Of a stretch of 22,908 nt of DNA, positions 1 through 7,275 are shown one piece after another. The stretch's first letter is position 1, and each line of letters begins with the position of its first letter. The position numbers and the translations under genes are program-made. The DNA is from Haladaptatiplasma sp964454575 (GTDB lineage Archaea; Thermoplasmatota; Thermoplasmata; Halarchaeoplasmatales; Halarchaeoplasmataceae): positions 1 through 22,908 of the forward strand of contig CAYVTG010000023.1 of NCBI GenBank assembly GCA_964454575.1, given 5' to 3'. The notes beneath the pieces are model-generated. The model was not told the DNA's origin and did no database searches. It was given only the letters and a program-made list of their open reading frames with translations.

Positions 1-634
1 TCGGGAACGGCATGCTTCTGATGTCTGTTGCATTTACCTGGGTGTTACCGTTCAGAGATCTAAAAAAGTTATCAGCTATGGTTGAGTTCAATATCGTTGC
101 GACGCCTAAAGCTTCGTGGATGGATAATTCACTGTTAGGACGATGTATATAATTTACATGATTCTCGATACCGACCAGATCATGGGGAAATGCAGAATCC
201 AATAGTACCGATGCATACAGCCTTCGCTCCTGTTCTTTTGAACTGAATCGTTTAAGCAAAACGTAATTTTTTACGGGTAACAGAAGGGGCATCGTTTCTT
301 TACAAACACGTATTGCTTGAGCTTTATCGTTTTTATTAAGTGGCCAAACGACACCCATCTTTTTCATGTTATGGCACCACAACAAGGGAGCGGATGACTC
401 CGGGTCTGTCATCTCGGTTAATAGAAATCGTTTTGCACGAAAAGCTATCACCGGGCCGGTTGATATCTCCAATCCGAGTTCCTTTAAGATGGTGGGCCAT
501 TTATCAACGGTTTTTAAAACGTTGACATCTAAGTGTGATATCTTTGATCCAAATAGAGAGATGGGCGATGTCGGAGAGAGGAGGAGAAAAATTCTTTCCC
601 GGCATCGCCCAGTAGCGGTGATACACCATTCTAT
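1..634 (-). pseudogene. 5'-truncated Eco57I-type adenine-specific DNA methyltransferase (C-terminal remnant)
   Basis: The minus strand is open from 634 down past base 1 (about 211 codons) and is closed upstream by a stop at 635-637. It reads as the C-terminal and target-recognition half of an Eco57I/N6-adenine methyltransferase. Hallmarks are a DKWP segment followed by LEISTGPVIAFR, a YVLLKRFSSKEQERRL motif, IENHVNYI, and NGNTQVNATDIRSMPFP close to the window edge. The family normally has about 200-300 preceding residues with the SAM-binding site and NPPY motif. Here only about 70 bases separate the open frame from a gene on the other strand, and no ATG opens the frame; the first in-frame ATG lies well inside the recognition domain. 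It is therefore most likely a decayed remnant. A stand-alone specificity fragment is less likely. The 3' end lies outside the window. Confidence 0.75.
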
Positions 635-673
635 TTAAACGTAACGAGATAATTACTAATCCCTCCCTAAAGC

Positions 674-681
674 ATAAATAT
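674..681 (+). promoter_or_regulatory. TATA box (ATAAATAT) for the PRC-barrel gene
   Basis: ATAAATAT is centred about 31 bases upstream of the ATG at 709, the spacing expected for an archaeal promoter giving a transcript with a leader of only a few bases. A GAGAGGAG run at 683-690 lies 18 bases from the ATG, too far for a good Shine-Dalgarno. Confidence 0.45.
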
Positions 682-708
682 CAGAGAGGAGTTATTACAT
701 ATAATTCT

Positions 709-1845
709 ATGTCAACCTCTGCCGTCAACAAACTAAAAAACGTACTCTGGCCAACCAGAGGGCCATCGGGCCAACCTGTTTATTTACAGGAAAACGGTGA
801 GCTGCTGGGCTACGTCACCAATTTAGTTAAGAACAAAGGAGGGGACATCACTGGATATCTGGTAGATTCCGACGGCGTTGAGATGCGTTTTCCGAAGGAA
901 AATATCACTAAAATCGAAGGTGGGTTCATATACCAACCGATCTGGTACACGGATTCTAAGGAATTATTGGAACGCTTAAAGGCAGAGGAAACATTGAACC
1001 CAGGCCTGAAGCTCGACGGCGTACCCGAAGCCAAAGCAAAAAGACTGATAAAAGATGCCGGTGGAGATCTACACAAGACGGTAGAGGAAGCAAAGAACAC
1101 AGTGAAGATACTGATCGAAAAGGAAAGCTCACTAAAAGAACAAAGAGATTCTTTAAGAGAAAAGATAAACGATATCGCGGGAACCAGGATGCTGGGTGGG
1201 AGTAATAGGCGAGAATTCGCCCTGACGATAATAGACCTTAAAAGAAAAACTCAGATAATCGAATCAAATCTCAATAAGGTACAGGAACTACTGGAGGGAT
1301 TTCGAAAATCACCCTTCATAGACACAGATAAAATAAAAAAGGTAAACAGATCGGATGAAAAAAAGGAGATGATACCGATAGAAGAAAAAACTACTCCCTC
1401 ACGTAGAAGTGAGGCTGGTGAAAGGATAAAAAAGATCCGTATACTCAAACTCGAGAAAAACCTGGCAGATAAGCAAAAACAGGTAGCTGAAATGTACATC
1501 AAGGAACGGTTGAAGGCTATAAACAAGGAAACAAACGAGTTAAAGGAGATGGCTAAGGAAAATCAGGAAAACAAAAAGATATTGAAATTCCTTAAAAATA
1601 AGATCGACAGCTTAGAGGAAGAAAAAAAAGAACTAAACGATAAGCTCGTCAACGTTAAAGCCGTTACACCTGAGAGTCTAGCTACAACAGAAGATCTACC
1701 TGAAAGGATAGAGACAGATGAAGTGATCGAAGATATACCCGAATCAAGAGGTATCGACGCCGCGCTAATATCAAGGATAGGTTCTTTGATACTGATAGGC
1801 GGTCTCCTGGTAATATTGATACTATCTTTGTTAGGTATGCTCTAG
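709..1845 (+). CDS. PRC-barrel / coiled-coil protein with C-terminal membrane anchor (CdvA-like architecture)
   Basis: This 378-residue protein has no close match that I recognise. Residues about 22-78 look like a PRC-barrel-type small beta-domain (QPVYLQENGELLGYV, then a GYLVD strand and a FPKENI segment). Residues about 85-340 are highly charged and mostly helical, with heptad-rich coiled coil at 125-205 and 240-315. A polar linker follows, and residues about 359-378 form one hydrophobic segment ending at the C-terminus, so it is probably tail-anchored with the bulk in the cytoplasm. PRC-barrel plus coiled coil is the layout of CdvA, the membrane recruiter of the crenarchaeal ESCRT-III division system. 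CdvA itself lacks a membrane helix, so the comparison is architectural only. The last 15 bases overlap the convergent VWA gene. Confidence 0.7.
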   Translation: MSTSAVNKLKNVLWPTRGPSGQPVYLQENGELLGYVTNLVKNKGGDITGYLVDSDGVEMRFPKENITKIEGGFIYQPIWYTDSKELLERLKAEETLNPGLKLDGVPEAKAKRLIKDAGGDLHKTVEEAKNTVKILIEKESSLKEQRDSLREKINDIAGTRMLGGSNRREFALTIIDLKRKTQIIESNLNKVQELLEGFRKSPFIDTDKIKKVNRSDEKKEMIPIEEKTTPSRRSEAGERIKKIRILKLEKNLADKQKQVAEMYIKERLKAINKETNELKEMAKENQENKKILKFLKNKIDSLEEEKKELNDKLVNVKAVTPESLATTEDLPERIETDEVIEDIPESRGIDAALISRIGSLILIGGLLVILILSLLGML

Positions 1846-3078
1846 GTCCAGTTCTTTTAAAAACCGCTTTCCGGATTCGACGACATCCCCGCTCTCCCCT
1901 TTACTCAGGGTTTCCAAAAATCCAGACGCCGCCGATACCCTATCACTCAGCAGCGGTGGTTTGTAATATCTAGCATCAGAACGTAATGATATTTCTTTTA
2001 TCAGATGTTCATCATCGTCGGTTATCGAATATATCATCGAGCGTACATGGGATCGAGATATCATCTTGGCCAGATCCATCAATTCTCTGCGTACGAATCC
2101 ACCGGGATATAAAGGAACATTTGCCTTTCCACGAGTTATCAATACCATCATGAGTATCATATCTGTTCGGTCACCACGGACCTTCTCCAACATCTCAAGT
2201 CCGGCCTTCATACCGGATGCCAGGGGGGACAATCCACCCCATTCGAACCTTTTTATCACCTCATAACCTTTGTCCACATCGGTTGTAAATGGAAGATCAA
2301 CTGTTGCGGAGTTTCCAGAGTAGGAAACTATCCCGACGTGGTAACGTTTTTCGTAGGCGATCGTCAATATAGTGCGTATGAGCATTTGAACAGTGTTTAT
2401 CTCCTTTCGACTGTCGGCATAGAAACTTCTATCGACGACAAGACATATATGTGTCCGCGTCCGAGAACGATATATTTTTTCCTGAAGATGATGGCTTTTG
2501 ATCCTTACACCTGTTATATCATCGAAGCTGCCGGTCTGTATCGCACGTCTGATAGACGGGACTAGAGCTATATCCCCAAATGATGTATCCTTTCTTGCAG
2601 GTCTGTATCCGACAACACGACCACGGCCTCCGAGAGTATAACTCTCTTTGACCTTACCCTGTCCGCTTCCCCCGCCTTTTACAACTTTTTTAGACACTTT
2701 CTTGGAGGCTTCATCTATAAGCTTGCGAACGCGTCGGTCTATCATGGATTGTTTCTGAGATTCTTTGGAAATAACCGTATCGTGTATCGGTTTCGCTACC
2801 CCCTCTTCCACCGCTTCGATAAAAGTATCTACCTCCATCTCAAGATAATCTTTATCTCCGATCAAATAAACCGTAACGGTCTTTTCTTTGATCTCTTCTA
2901 CCCCTGTGATCTCTAAAGATTCTCTGGCTAATTCGATGTGTTCATCATCCAGATATTTCACCGATTTGATAGGAAAACGCATAGCCAGATTAAAATCTCT
3001 ATCGTATATCTTACAACCATACAAACGGTCGACTTGACGTCGTATCCTGCTGACTTTGGGATCTTCTTTCGGGGTCAT
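1831..3078 (-). CDS. ChlD/BchD-like VWA-domain protein with degenerate MIDAS
   Basis: This 415-residue protein ends in a von Willebrand A domain of the Mg-chelatase D-subunit type (about residues 205-395). The preceding stretch (SIRRAIQTG, then VRIKSHHLQEKIYRSRTR) matches the linker that precedes the VWA in ChlD. The metal-ion-dependent adhesion site is altered. DxSxS reads D216-R-S218-F-Y220, the third loop has GGLSPLASG (S284), and the usual LLTDG is LITRG with Arg316 in place of Asp. Residues 1-130 are an N-terminal domain I do not recognise, followed by a basic, Gly-rich linker. The two AAA+ genes upstream complete a chelatase-like set, so this is probably the detached half of a D subunit. 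The ATG lacks a good Shine-Dalgarno and sits about 32 bases from a TATA-like box. Confidence 0.85.
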   Translation of the reverse strand: MTPKEDPKVSRIRRQVDRLYGCKIYDRDFNLAMRFPIKSVKYLDDEHIELARESLEITGVEEIKEKTVTVYLIGDKDYLEMEVDTFIEAVEEGVAKPIHDTVISKESQKQSMIDRRVRKLIDEASKKVSKKVVKGGGSGQGKVKESYTLGGRGRVVGYRPARKDTSFGDIALVPSIRRAIQTGSFDDITGVRIKSHHLQEKIYRSRTRTHICLVVDRSFYADSRKEINTVQMLIRTILTIAYEKRYHVGIVSYSGNSATVDLPFTTDVDKGYEVIKRFEWGGLSPLASGMKAGLEMLEKVRGDRTDMILMMVLITRGKANVPLYPGGFVRRELMDLAKMISRSHVRSMIYSITDDDEHLIKEISLRSDARYYKPPLLSDRVSAASGFLETLSKGESGDVVESGKRFLKELDLEHT

Positions 3079-3105
3079 ATTTCTATATCATATCTGATAA
3101 AGAAC

Positions 3106-3114
3106 TTTAATAAA
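3106..3114 (-). promoter_or_regulatory. TATA-like box (TTTATTAAA) upstream of the VWA gene
   Basis: In the 40-base gap after the AAA+ gene, TTTATTAAA is centred about 32 bases from the ATG at 3078, which has no clear Shine-Dalgarno. This suggests a private, near-leaderless promoter in addition to any read-through. Confidence 0.4.
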
Positions 3115-3118
3115 CTTT

Positions 3119-4963
3119 CTACCTCTCCTCATTTATAGAATCTGCAACGCGATGTATCATAGCAAGGTCGATAGCTTCCTGTATATCCTCGTCCATCACC
3201 TCGTCTCGACCGTCATAGGCGGTTACCGTACGTGCTATCTCCTCAAGGATTATGTCGGTCCCGGAGGGCAGGTCGTTATGTATGCACACATTCGATATAG
3301 TGCTCCTTTGTTTTGGACTTACCGTTACAGAAGGAAGAAGCTGCCTTGTTTGGATTATCCGATCTCTCAGCGATTCTATCTCGTCCAAATAAGACGAATG
3401 GAATGCTTCCGGATCCTGTTTGAATAATTTGTGCCTACGTATGATCTCTATCCTTTTATCTACATCGTCCGGATTTTCGATCCGAACGTGAAGTGTCAGC
3501 GAATCAAGGTACGAGAGTAAGGTTTGATCCGAGATACTTATCCGATCTGCAACTATCAAAGGTTTGCTGCCGATGGAGAGATCTGATATCATCCTGGTAC
3601 TCAACACACCATTTCGTAGCACCGTATCTACCAGATATGAAGCACTTGCACTTGTTGTAGAAACCGAGCCGAAGATATATCTACTAGGATCTTCCCAGAT
3701 CTTGATCTCTTCTAGGTCTACCTGTTCTATATCAGATAACACTTCTGCCAAGCCGATCAATGCGGTAGTTTTACCACTGCCCCGAGGTCCCCATAATAAA
3801 ACTCCTTTTATTTCAGGATTGATGGCATTGAGAAGCAGGCTGCGTTTCATCCTCTCCTGCCCGACGATTGCGGGAAAAGGGAAAACAACGGAACTTAGTT
3901 TTTCTTCCAGATCCATATTGATACTTTCCATGATCTCCGGAGATATCCCACTATCCTGCTCGACCAAAGCTCTTTTTCTCTCCGTATCAAGACGCTCCCT
4001 CAAACTCTCCAGTTCCTCTTCATGACGTTCTTTCATAGCTTCTTTTTCATGTTGAACAAATTCTTGGAACTCTTTTCTGTCTTCTTTCTCCCGCTGGATC
4101 TCCTCCATCAATCGGTTTATCGCTGCTTCTTTTTCTCGCTGCAGTGTTTCCTGAAGTTCCTTCTTTTCATCCATCACACGTTCTACGGCATCTTCTTTTT
4201 CCTTCTCCAATTTCTGCCGCAAACTCTCCTTTTCAGCGTCGTGCATCTTGCGCATTTCTTCACGACGTTCTTCGGCCTGTCTTTCGATGTCTTTTATCTC
4301 CTTTCTCAACTCCTCGATCCTACCTTCGAGTTCCCTTTTATCCTCTTCGAGTTTATCGCGTAAATCCTCTTTTTCACTCTCGTAATGCGTACGCAGCTCG
4401 TCACGCTCTTTACCGTGCTTTTCCTTCAACATCTCCAGTTCGTTCATGTACGAATCGATATTGTTACGTAGCTCCTTTTTATCCTGCTCTAACTCGTCTC
4501 TCAATGACTCTTTCTCTGCCCGGAGTGCATCGAGTTGTTCCATGAGCATGGTCCGTTCTTGCTCGTGTTTATCTCGTAGATCGTCCATCTTTTTTTCTGC
4601 ACGCTCTCTCCAGAGTCTTTCTTTTTCACGAACGCTCCGTTTCATGGACTCTCGAAGTTTTTCCTCGCGATCTCGGAGTGTATTGAGTATCTTTTTCTCT
4701 ATCATATCTCCCAAAGAACCGAGACCACCCATCTGATCGTTAACAGCCTTTACAGATTCCGTCACTTTTTGCCGAGATGGCTCTTCGACCTCCTCCTCTT
4801 CGTAAAATTCATCCTCATCTAAAGATTCTTCAGTATCTTCCTCAGGAACTGCAAAATCCAAAATTAGTTCTCCACAATCGGGGCATTCTATGTCGTCTTC
4901 ATCGACCGGATTTCCGCATGACGGACATTTCAGATCTGAACTATCGTTTTCTTCTTTGGCCAA
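3119..4963 (-). CDS. zinc-ribbon / coiled-coil / degenerate ChlD-type AAA+ protein
   Basis: I place the start at a TTG at 4963 (614 residues), because GGAGTTGAT, one base from the perfect ribosome-binding site, lies 4 bases upstream of it. A TTG at 4972 is also open (617 residues, the numbering used here) but lies inside that site. Residues 16-33 form a zinc ribbon (CPSCG, CPDCG). An acidic stretch follows, then about 240 residues of charged coiled coil (about 90-340). From residue 364 comes a Mg-chelatase-family AAA+ domain beginning FPFPAIVGQERMKRSLLLNA. Walker A is intact (GPRGSGKTT, 395-403), but Walker B reads LIVADRI with Arg477 in place of the catalytic Glu, and the ChlI cysteine insert and SMNPEEG sensor are absent. 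It probably binds ATP but hydrolyses poorly, as the AAA+ half of ChlD does. Confidence 0.85.
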   Translation of the reverse strand: MAKEENDSSDLKCPSCGNPVDEDDIECPDCGELILDFAVPEEDTEESLDEDEFYEEEEVEEPSRQKVTESVKAVNDQMGGLGSLGDMIEKKILNTLRDREEKLRESMKRSVREKERLWRERAEKKMDDLRDKHEQERTMLMEQLDALRAEKESLRDELEQDKKELRNNIDSYMNELEMLKEKHGKERDELRTHYESEKEDLRDKLEEDKRELEGRIEELRKEIKDIERQAEERREEMRKMHDAEKESLRQKLEKEKEDAVERVMDEKKELQETLQREKEAAINRLMEEIQREKEDRKEFQEFVQHEKEAMKERHEEELESLRERLDTERKRALVEQDSGISPEIMESINMDLEEKLSSVVFPFPAIVGQERMKRSLLLNAINPEIKGVLLWGPRGSGKTTALIGLAEVLSDIEQVDLEEIKIWEDPSRYIFGSVSTTSASASYLVDTVLRNGVLSTRMISDLSIGSKPLIVADRISISDQTLLSYLDSLTLHVRIENPDDVDKRIEIIRRHKLFKQDPEAFHSSYLDEIESLRDRIIQTRQLLPSVTVSPKQRSTISNVCIHNDLPSGTDIILEEIARTVTAYDGRDEVMDEDIQEAIDLAMIHRVADSINEER

Positions 4964-4967
4964 AAAT

Positions 4968-4976
4968 ATCAACTCC
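4968..4976 (-). promoter_or_regulatory. Shine-Dalgarno that decides a TTG start
   Basis: GGAGTTGAT differs at one position from GGAGGTGAT, the site used by the neighbouring ATPase gene. It lies 4 bases from the TTG at 4963 and overlaps the alternative TTG at 4972, which argues for the downstream start. Confidence 0.6.
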
Positions 4977-5006
4977 GTGATTATATGGATGTTTTAAAGC
5001 ATACTC

Positions 5007-5015
5007 ATTAAAAGT
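5007..5015 (-). promoter_or_regulatory. possible TATA box (ACTTTTAAT) for the coiled-coil AAA+ gene
   Basis: In the 71-base gap between the two ATPase genes, ACTTTTAAT would place transcription start near 4986, leaving a leader of about 23 bases that includes the Shine-Dalgarno. A second AT-rich box (CTTTAAAA, 4992-4999) is too close to leave room for it. Confidence 0.25.
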
Positions 5016-5034
5016 ATTTTTGGTGCTGAGATCT

Positions 5035-7263
5035 TCAAACGGTGTAACCACGGATCAATCTTTTCAATCTTTCGACGCTGAATTCTGCCTCTTCCAGTGG
5101 ACCCTTTCGCATACGGTGCGGTAGAGCCATCTCAGCGGCCAGCATTATATCTTCAGTGGTCACTTCGGTTCTACCTTCATAGGCTGCATTTGTCATGGAG
5201 GTCCTTTTTATTATTATATCTGCTCTGTGACCGTCGACTTCAAAATCAACCGCTAGTTTCGCTATCACATTATCCATCTCAGATGATATCATCACATCGT
5301 TGACTCGCTCTCTAGCTTCTACGATCCGACCCCCTAAATCCTCTATCTTATCCTTATAACTATCTCTGAAAGCATGGGGATCTTTAAGGAATTCTTCATT
5401 CCGATGTATGATCTTGATCCTTTCTTTCGCATCTGGGATGCCTGTTACTTTGATGTTGAGAGCCAACCTGTCAAGAAGCTGCGGTCTCAAAGCGCCCTCC
5501 TCGGGGTTCATGCTTCCCACGATGATGAATTTTGAAGGATATGATAAACTTATCTCTTCACGCTCGACGGTTACAACCCCCATGGCCGCGGCATCTAATA
5601 ATACATCGACGATATAATCATCTAAAAGGTTTATCTCATCTACGTAAAGGATACCCCGATTAACATCTGCGAGTATACCTTCGTCGAATGATTTTATACC
5701 TTCGGACAATATTTTTTCCACGTCTAGTGTGCCCACGACCCGATCCTCCGTGGCGTTCAATGGTAGATCGACTACATTGACCGGTCTTGTTTTGACTGGG
5801 ATCTCTCCACCCTCTCCGTATTTCTCACGACATTCCCAGCACCATTTGTCAGGCTCGTGAGGGTCACATGAAAATCGGCAGTCGCTAACTACCTCTATCG
5901 GTGGAAGTACCTCTGCTAGACCCCTGACTGCGATCGATTTGGCCGTGCCCCGTTGCCCCTCTATCAGTAAACCGCCTATATCAGGGTTTACTGCATTGAG
6001 TATAAGTGCCCTTTTCATACGTTTTTGATTTACGATAGCAGGGAAAGGAAATAGTATCCTTTGAGCCTTAGCCTTATTTCTTGAAGAACCCAATCCTGTG
6101 GATTTTCCTCCACCCCTCAAGCCGGGTGTTACTTGAAGCTGTATGCTGCCCACATCTACTTGAGTACTTTCAGATGAAACCTTCATGGGACCACCGCGTG
6201 TAGAAATAACCTCTTCTATGATCTTCTCCCTCAATATGGTTTCACAGTGTGGACAGACAACTGCATCTATGGGTACAGTTCCTTTGCATTCGCTGCAGCG
6301 AACTCTGTCTTCGTGAAATTCTACACCACAAAAAGGACATATCATCTCTGATGCATAAACTATGCTGTTGCAAATGGGACATACGGTTTTTTCATCGACT
6401 AGAGCCATACCGCAATCAGGGCATTTCATCTGTTCGGCGTCAAAGATCGCGTCACAATAACCACATTTTACATCAGATGGAGCAAATTCCACACCGCATG
6501 TATCACATCTCTCTTCGTATATCGAAACTACATCTCCACAGACTGGACAAACGGATTCTTCACCTATATGCTCCCCGATACCGGCTTTTTCTTCCAGCCA
6601 TTTATCTATTTCGCGGGCGGTTTCCATATCGGGCATCACTTCATCTTCATCTTCTATGGTGTGCAGTATGTTTTCCAGATCTGATTCTATATCCTTCTCT
6701 ACGTAAACAGTTTCTTCGGATACTTCCATCGCTTCCGTGTCCTCAGTCTCTTCTTCGAAACCTCCCAAACTTTTTTCTAACTCTTCGATATCCATATCTA
6801 ACTCATCTTCGATATCTTCATCCAGCTCATCTTCGACGTCCTCGTCTAGTTCCTCTTCGATATCCTCATCTGTTTCATCTTCTCCTAGTAAATGTTCTAA
6901 TTCTTCAAGGTCAAAATCATCTTCTTCAGATTCACTTTCAGTGGATATATCGTCGATCTCTTCTTCATCTAATAAGCTCTCGATATCGTCTTCCAGCCCT
7001 AACTCGCTGTCCAGTTCGTCGTCGGGTATGTATTCTGTTTCTCCTTCTACTTCTATCTTATCTTCGACAGCATCTCTAGCATCACTGAGTATTTTTTTTG
7101 CTGTTGAAAAACCTATCTGCGGTATCCCAGCCAGTCCACTAAGACCCATCTCTACTATATCTTCTACCGAATTTATACCTGAGCCGTACAGCATTTCCGC
7201 TCTCTTTTCTCCCACACCGGGTAATTCGGATAATACCTTCAATATCTCTTCTTTATCTGCCAT
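5035..7263 (-). CDS. ChlI/BchI-like AAA+ ATPase with HhH domain and four zinc ribbons
   Basis: This 742-residue protein is modular. Residues 1-68 form a helix-hairpin-helix domain (LPGVGEKRAEML, then GIPQIGFSTAKKIL). Residues 70-215 are extremely Asp/Glu-rich. Four CxxC...CxxC zinc ribbons start at C239, C267, C295 and C323, exactly 28 residues apart. From about 402 comes a complete Mg-chelatase I-type AAA+ domain: FPFPAIVNQKRMKRAL, Walker A GQRGTAKS (436-443), a cysteine-rich insert around 462-478, Walker B ILYVDEINLLDD with D542/E543, sensor-1 in GSMNPEEG (N586) and an arginine finger in LLDR (R599). This is the active motor of the block. The accessory domains are not usual for a metal chelatase, and no large chelatase subunit is visible, so protein or nucleic-acid remodelling is as likely as metal insertion. 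The gap from the upstream gene is 4 bases. Confidence 0.92.
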   Translation of the reverse strand: MADKEEILKVLSELPGVGEKRAEMLYGSGINSVEDIVEMGLSGLAGIPQIGFSTAKKILSDARDAVEDKIEVEGETEYIPDDELDSELGLEDDIESLLDEEEIDDISTESESEEDDFDLEELEHLLGEDETDEDIEEELDEDVEDELDEDIEDELDMDIEELEKSLGGFEEETEDTEAMEVSEETVYVEKDIESDLENILHTIEDEDEVMPDMETAREIDKWLEEKAGIGEHIGEESVCPVCGDVVSIYEERCDTCGVEFAPSDVKCGYCDAIFDAEQMKCPDCGMALVDEKTVCPICNSIVYASEMICPFCGVEFHEDRVRCSECKGTVPIDAVVCPHCETILREKIIEEVISTRGGPMKVSSESTQVDVGSIQLQVTPGLRGGGKSTGLGSSRNKAKAQRILFPFPAIVNQKRMKRALILNAVNPDIGGLLIEGQRGTAKSIAVRGLAEVLPPIEVVSDCRFSCDPHEPDKWCWECREKYGEGGEIPVKTRPVNVVDLPLNATEDRVVGTLDVEKILSEGIKSFDEGILADVNRGILYVDEINLLDDYIVDVLLDAAAMGVVTVEREEISLSYPSKFIIVGSMNPEEGALRPQLLDRLALNIKVTGIPDAKERIKIIHRNEEFLKDPHAFRDSYKDKIEDLGGRIVEARERVNDVMISSEMDNVIAKLAVDFEVDGHRADIIIKRTSMTNAAYEGRTEVTTEDIMLAAEMALPHRMRKGPLEEAEFSVERLKRLIRGYTV

Positions 7264-7266
7264 CTG

Positions 7267-7275
7267 ATCACCTCC
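7267..7275 (-). promoter_or_regulatory. Perfect Shine-Dalgarno GGAGGTGAT overlapping the upstream stop codon
   Basis: Nine bases complementary to the usual 16S rRNA 3' tail lie 3 bases before the ATG at 7263. They include the last codon and TGA stop (7268-7270) of the upstream membrane-protein gene, so the two genes are probably translationally coupled. Confidence 0.85.

Noticed and set aside
340..638. Two plus-strand open frames of 61 and 90 codons
   Set aside because: They lie opposite the methyltransferase remnant, whose minus-strand frame shows clear family motifs; their own translations show none.
5035..7263. Calling the ATPase a genuine magnesium or cobalt chelatase subunit
   Set aside because: The motor domain matches, but the HhH, acidic and zinc-ribbon modules and the absence of a large chelatase subunit in the window do not support a specific metal-insertion role.
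6249..7267. Plus-strand open frames of 276 and 176 codons, one very serine-rich
   Set aside because: Antisense shadows of the acidic Asp/Glu tract and zinc ribbons of the ATPase; poly-serine arises from reading GAA/GAT-rich codons backwards.
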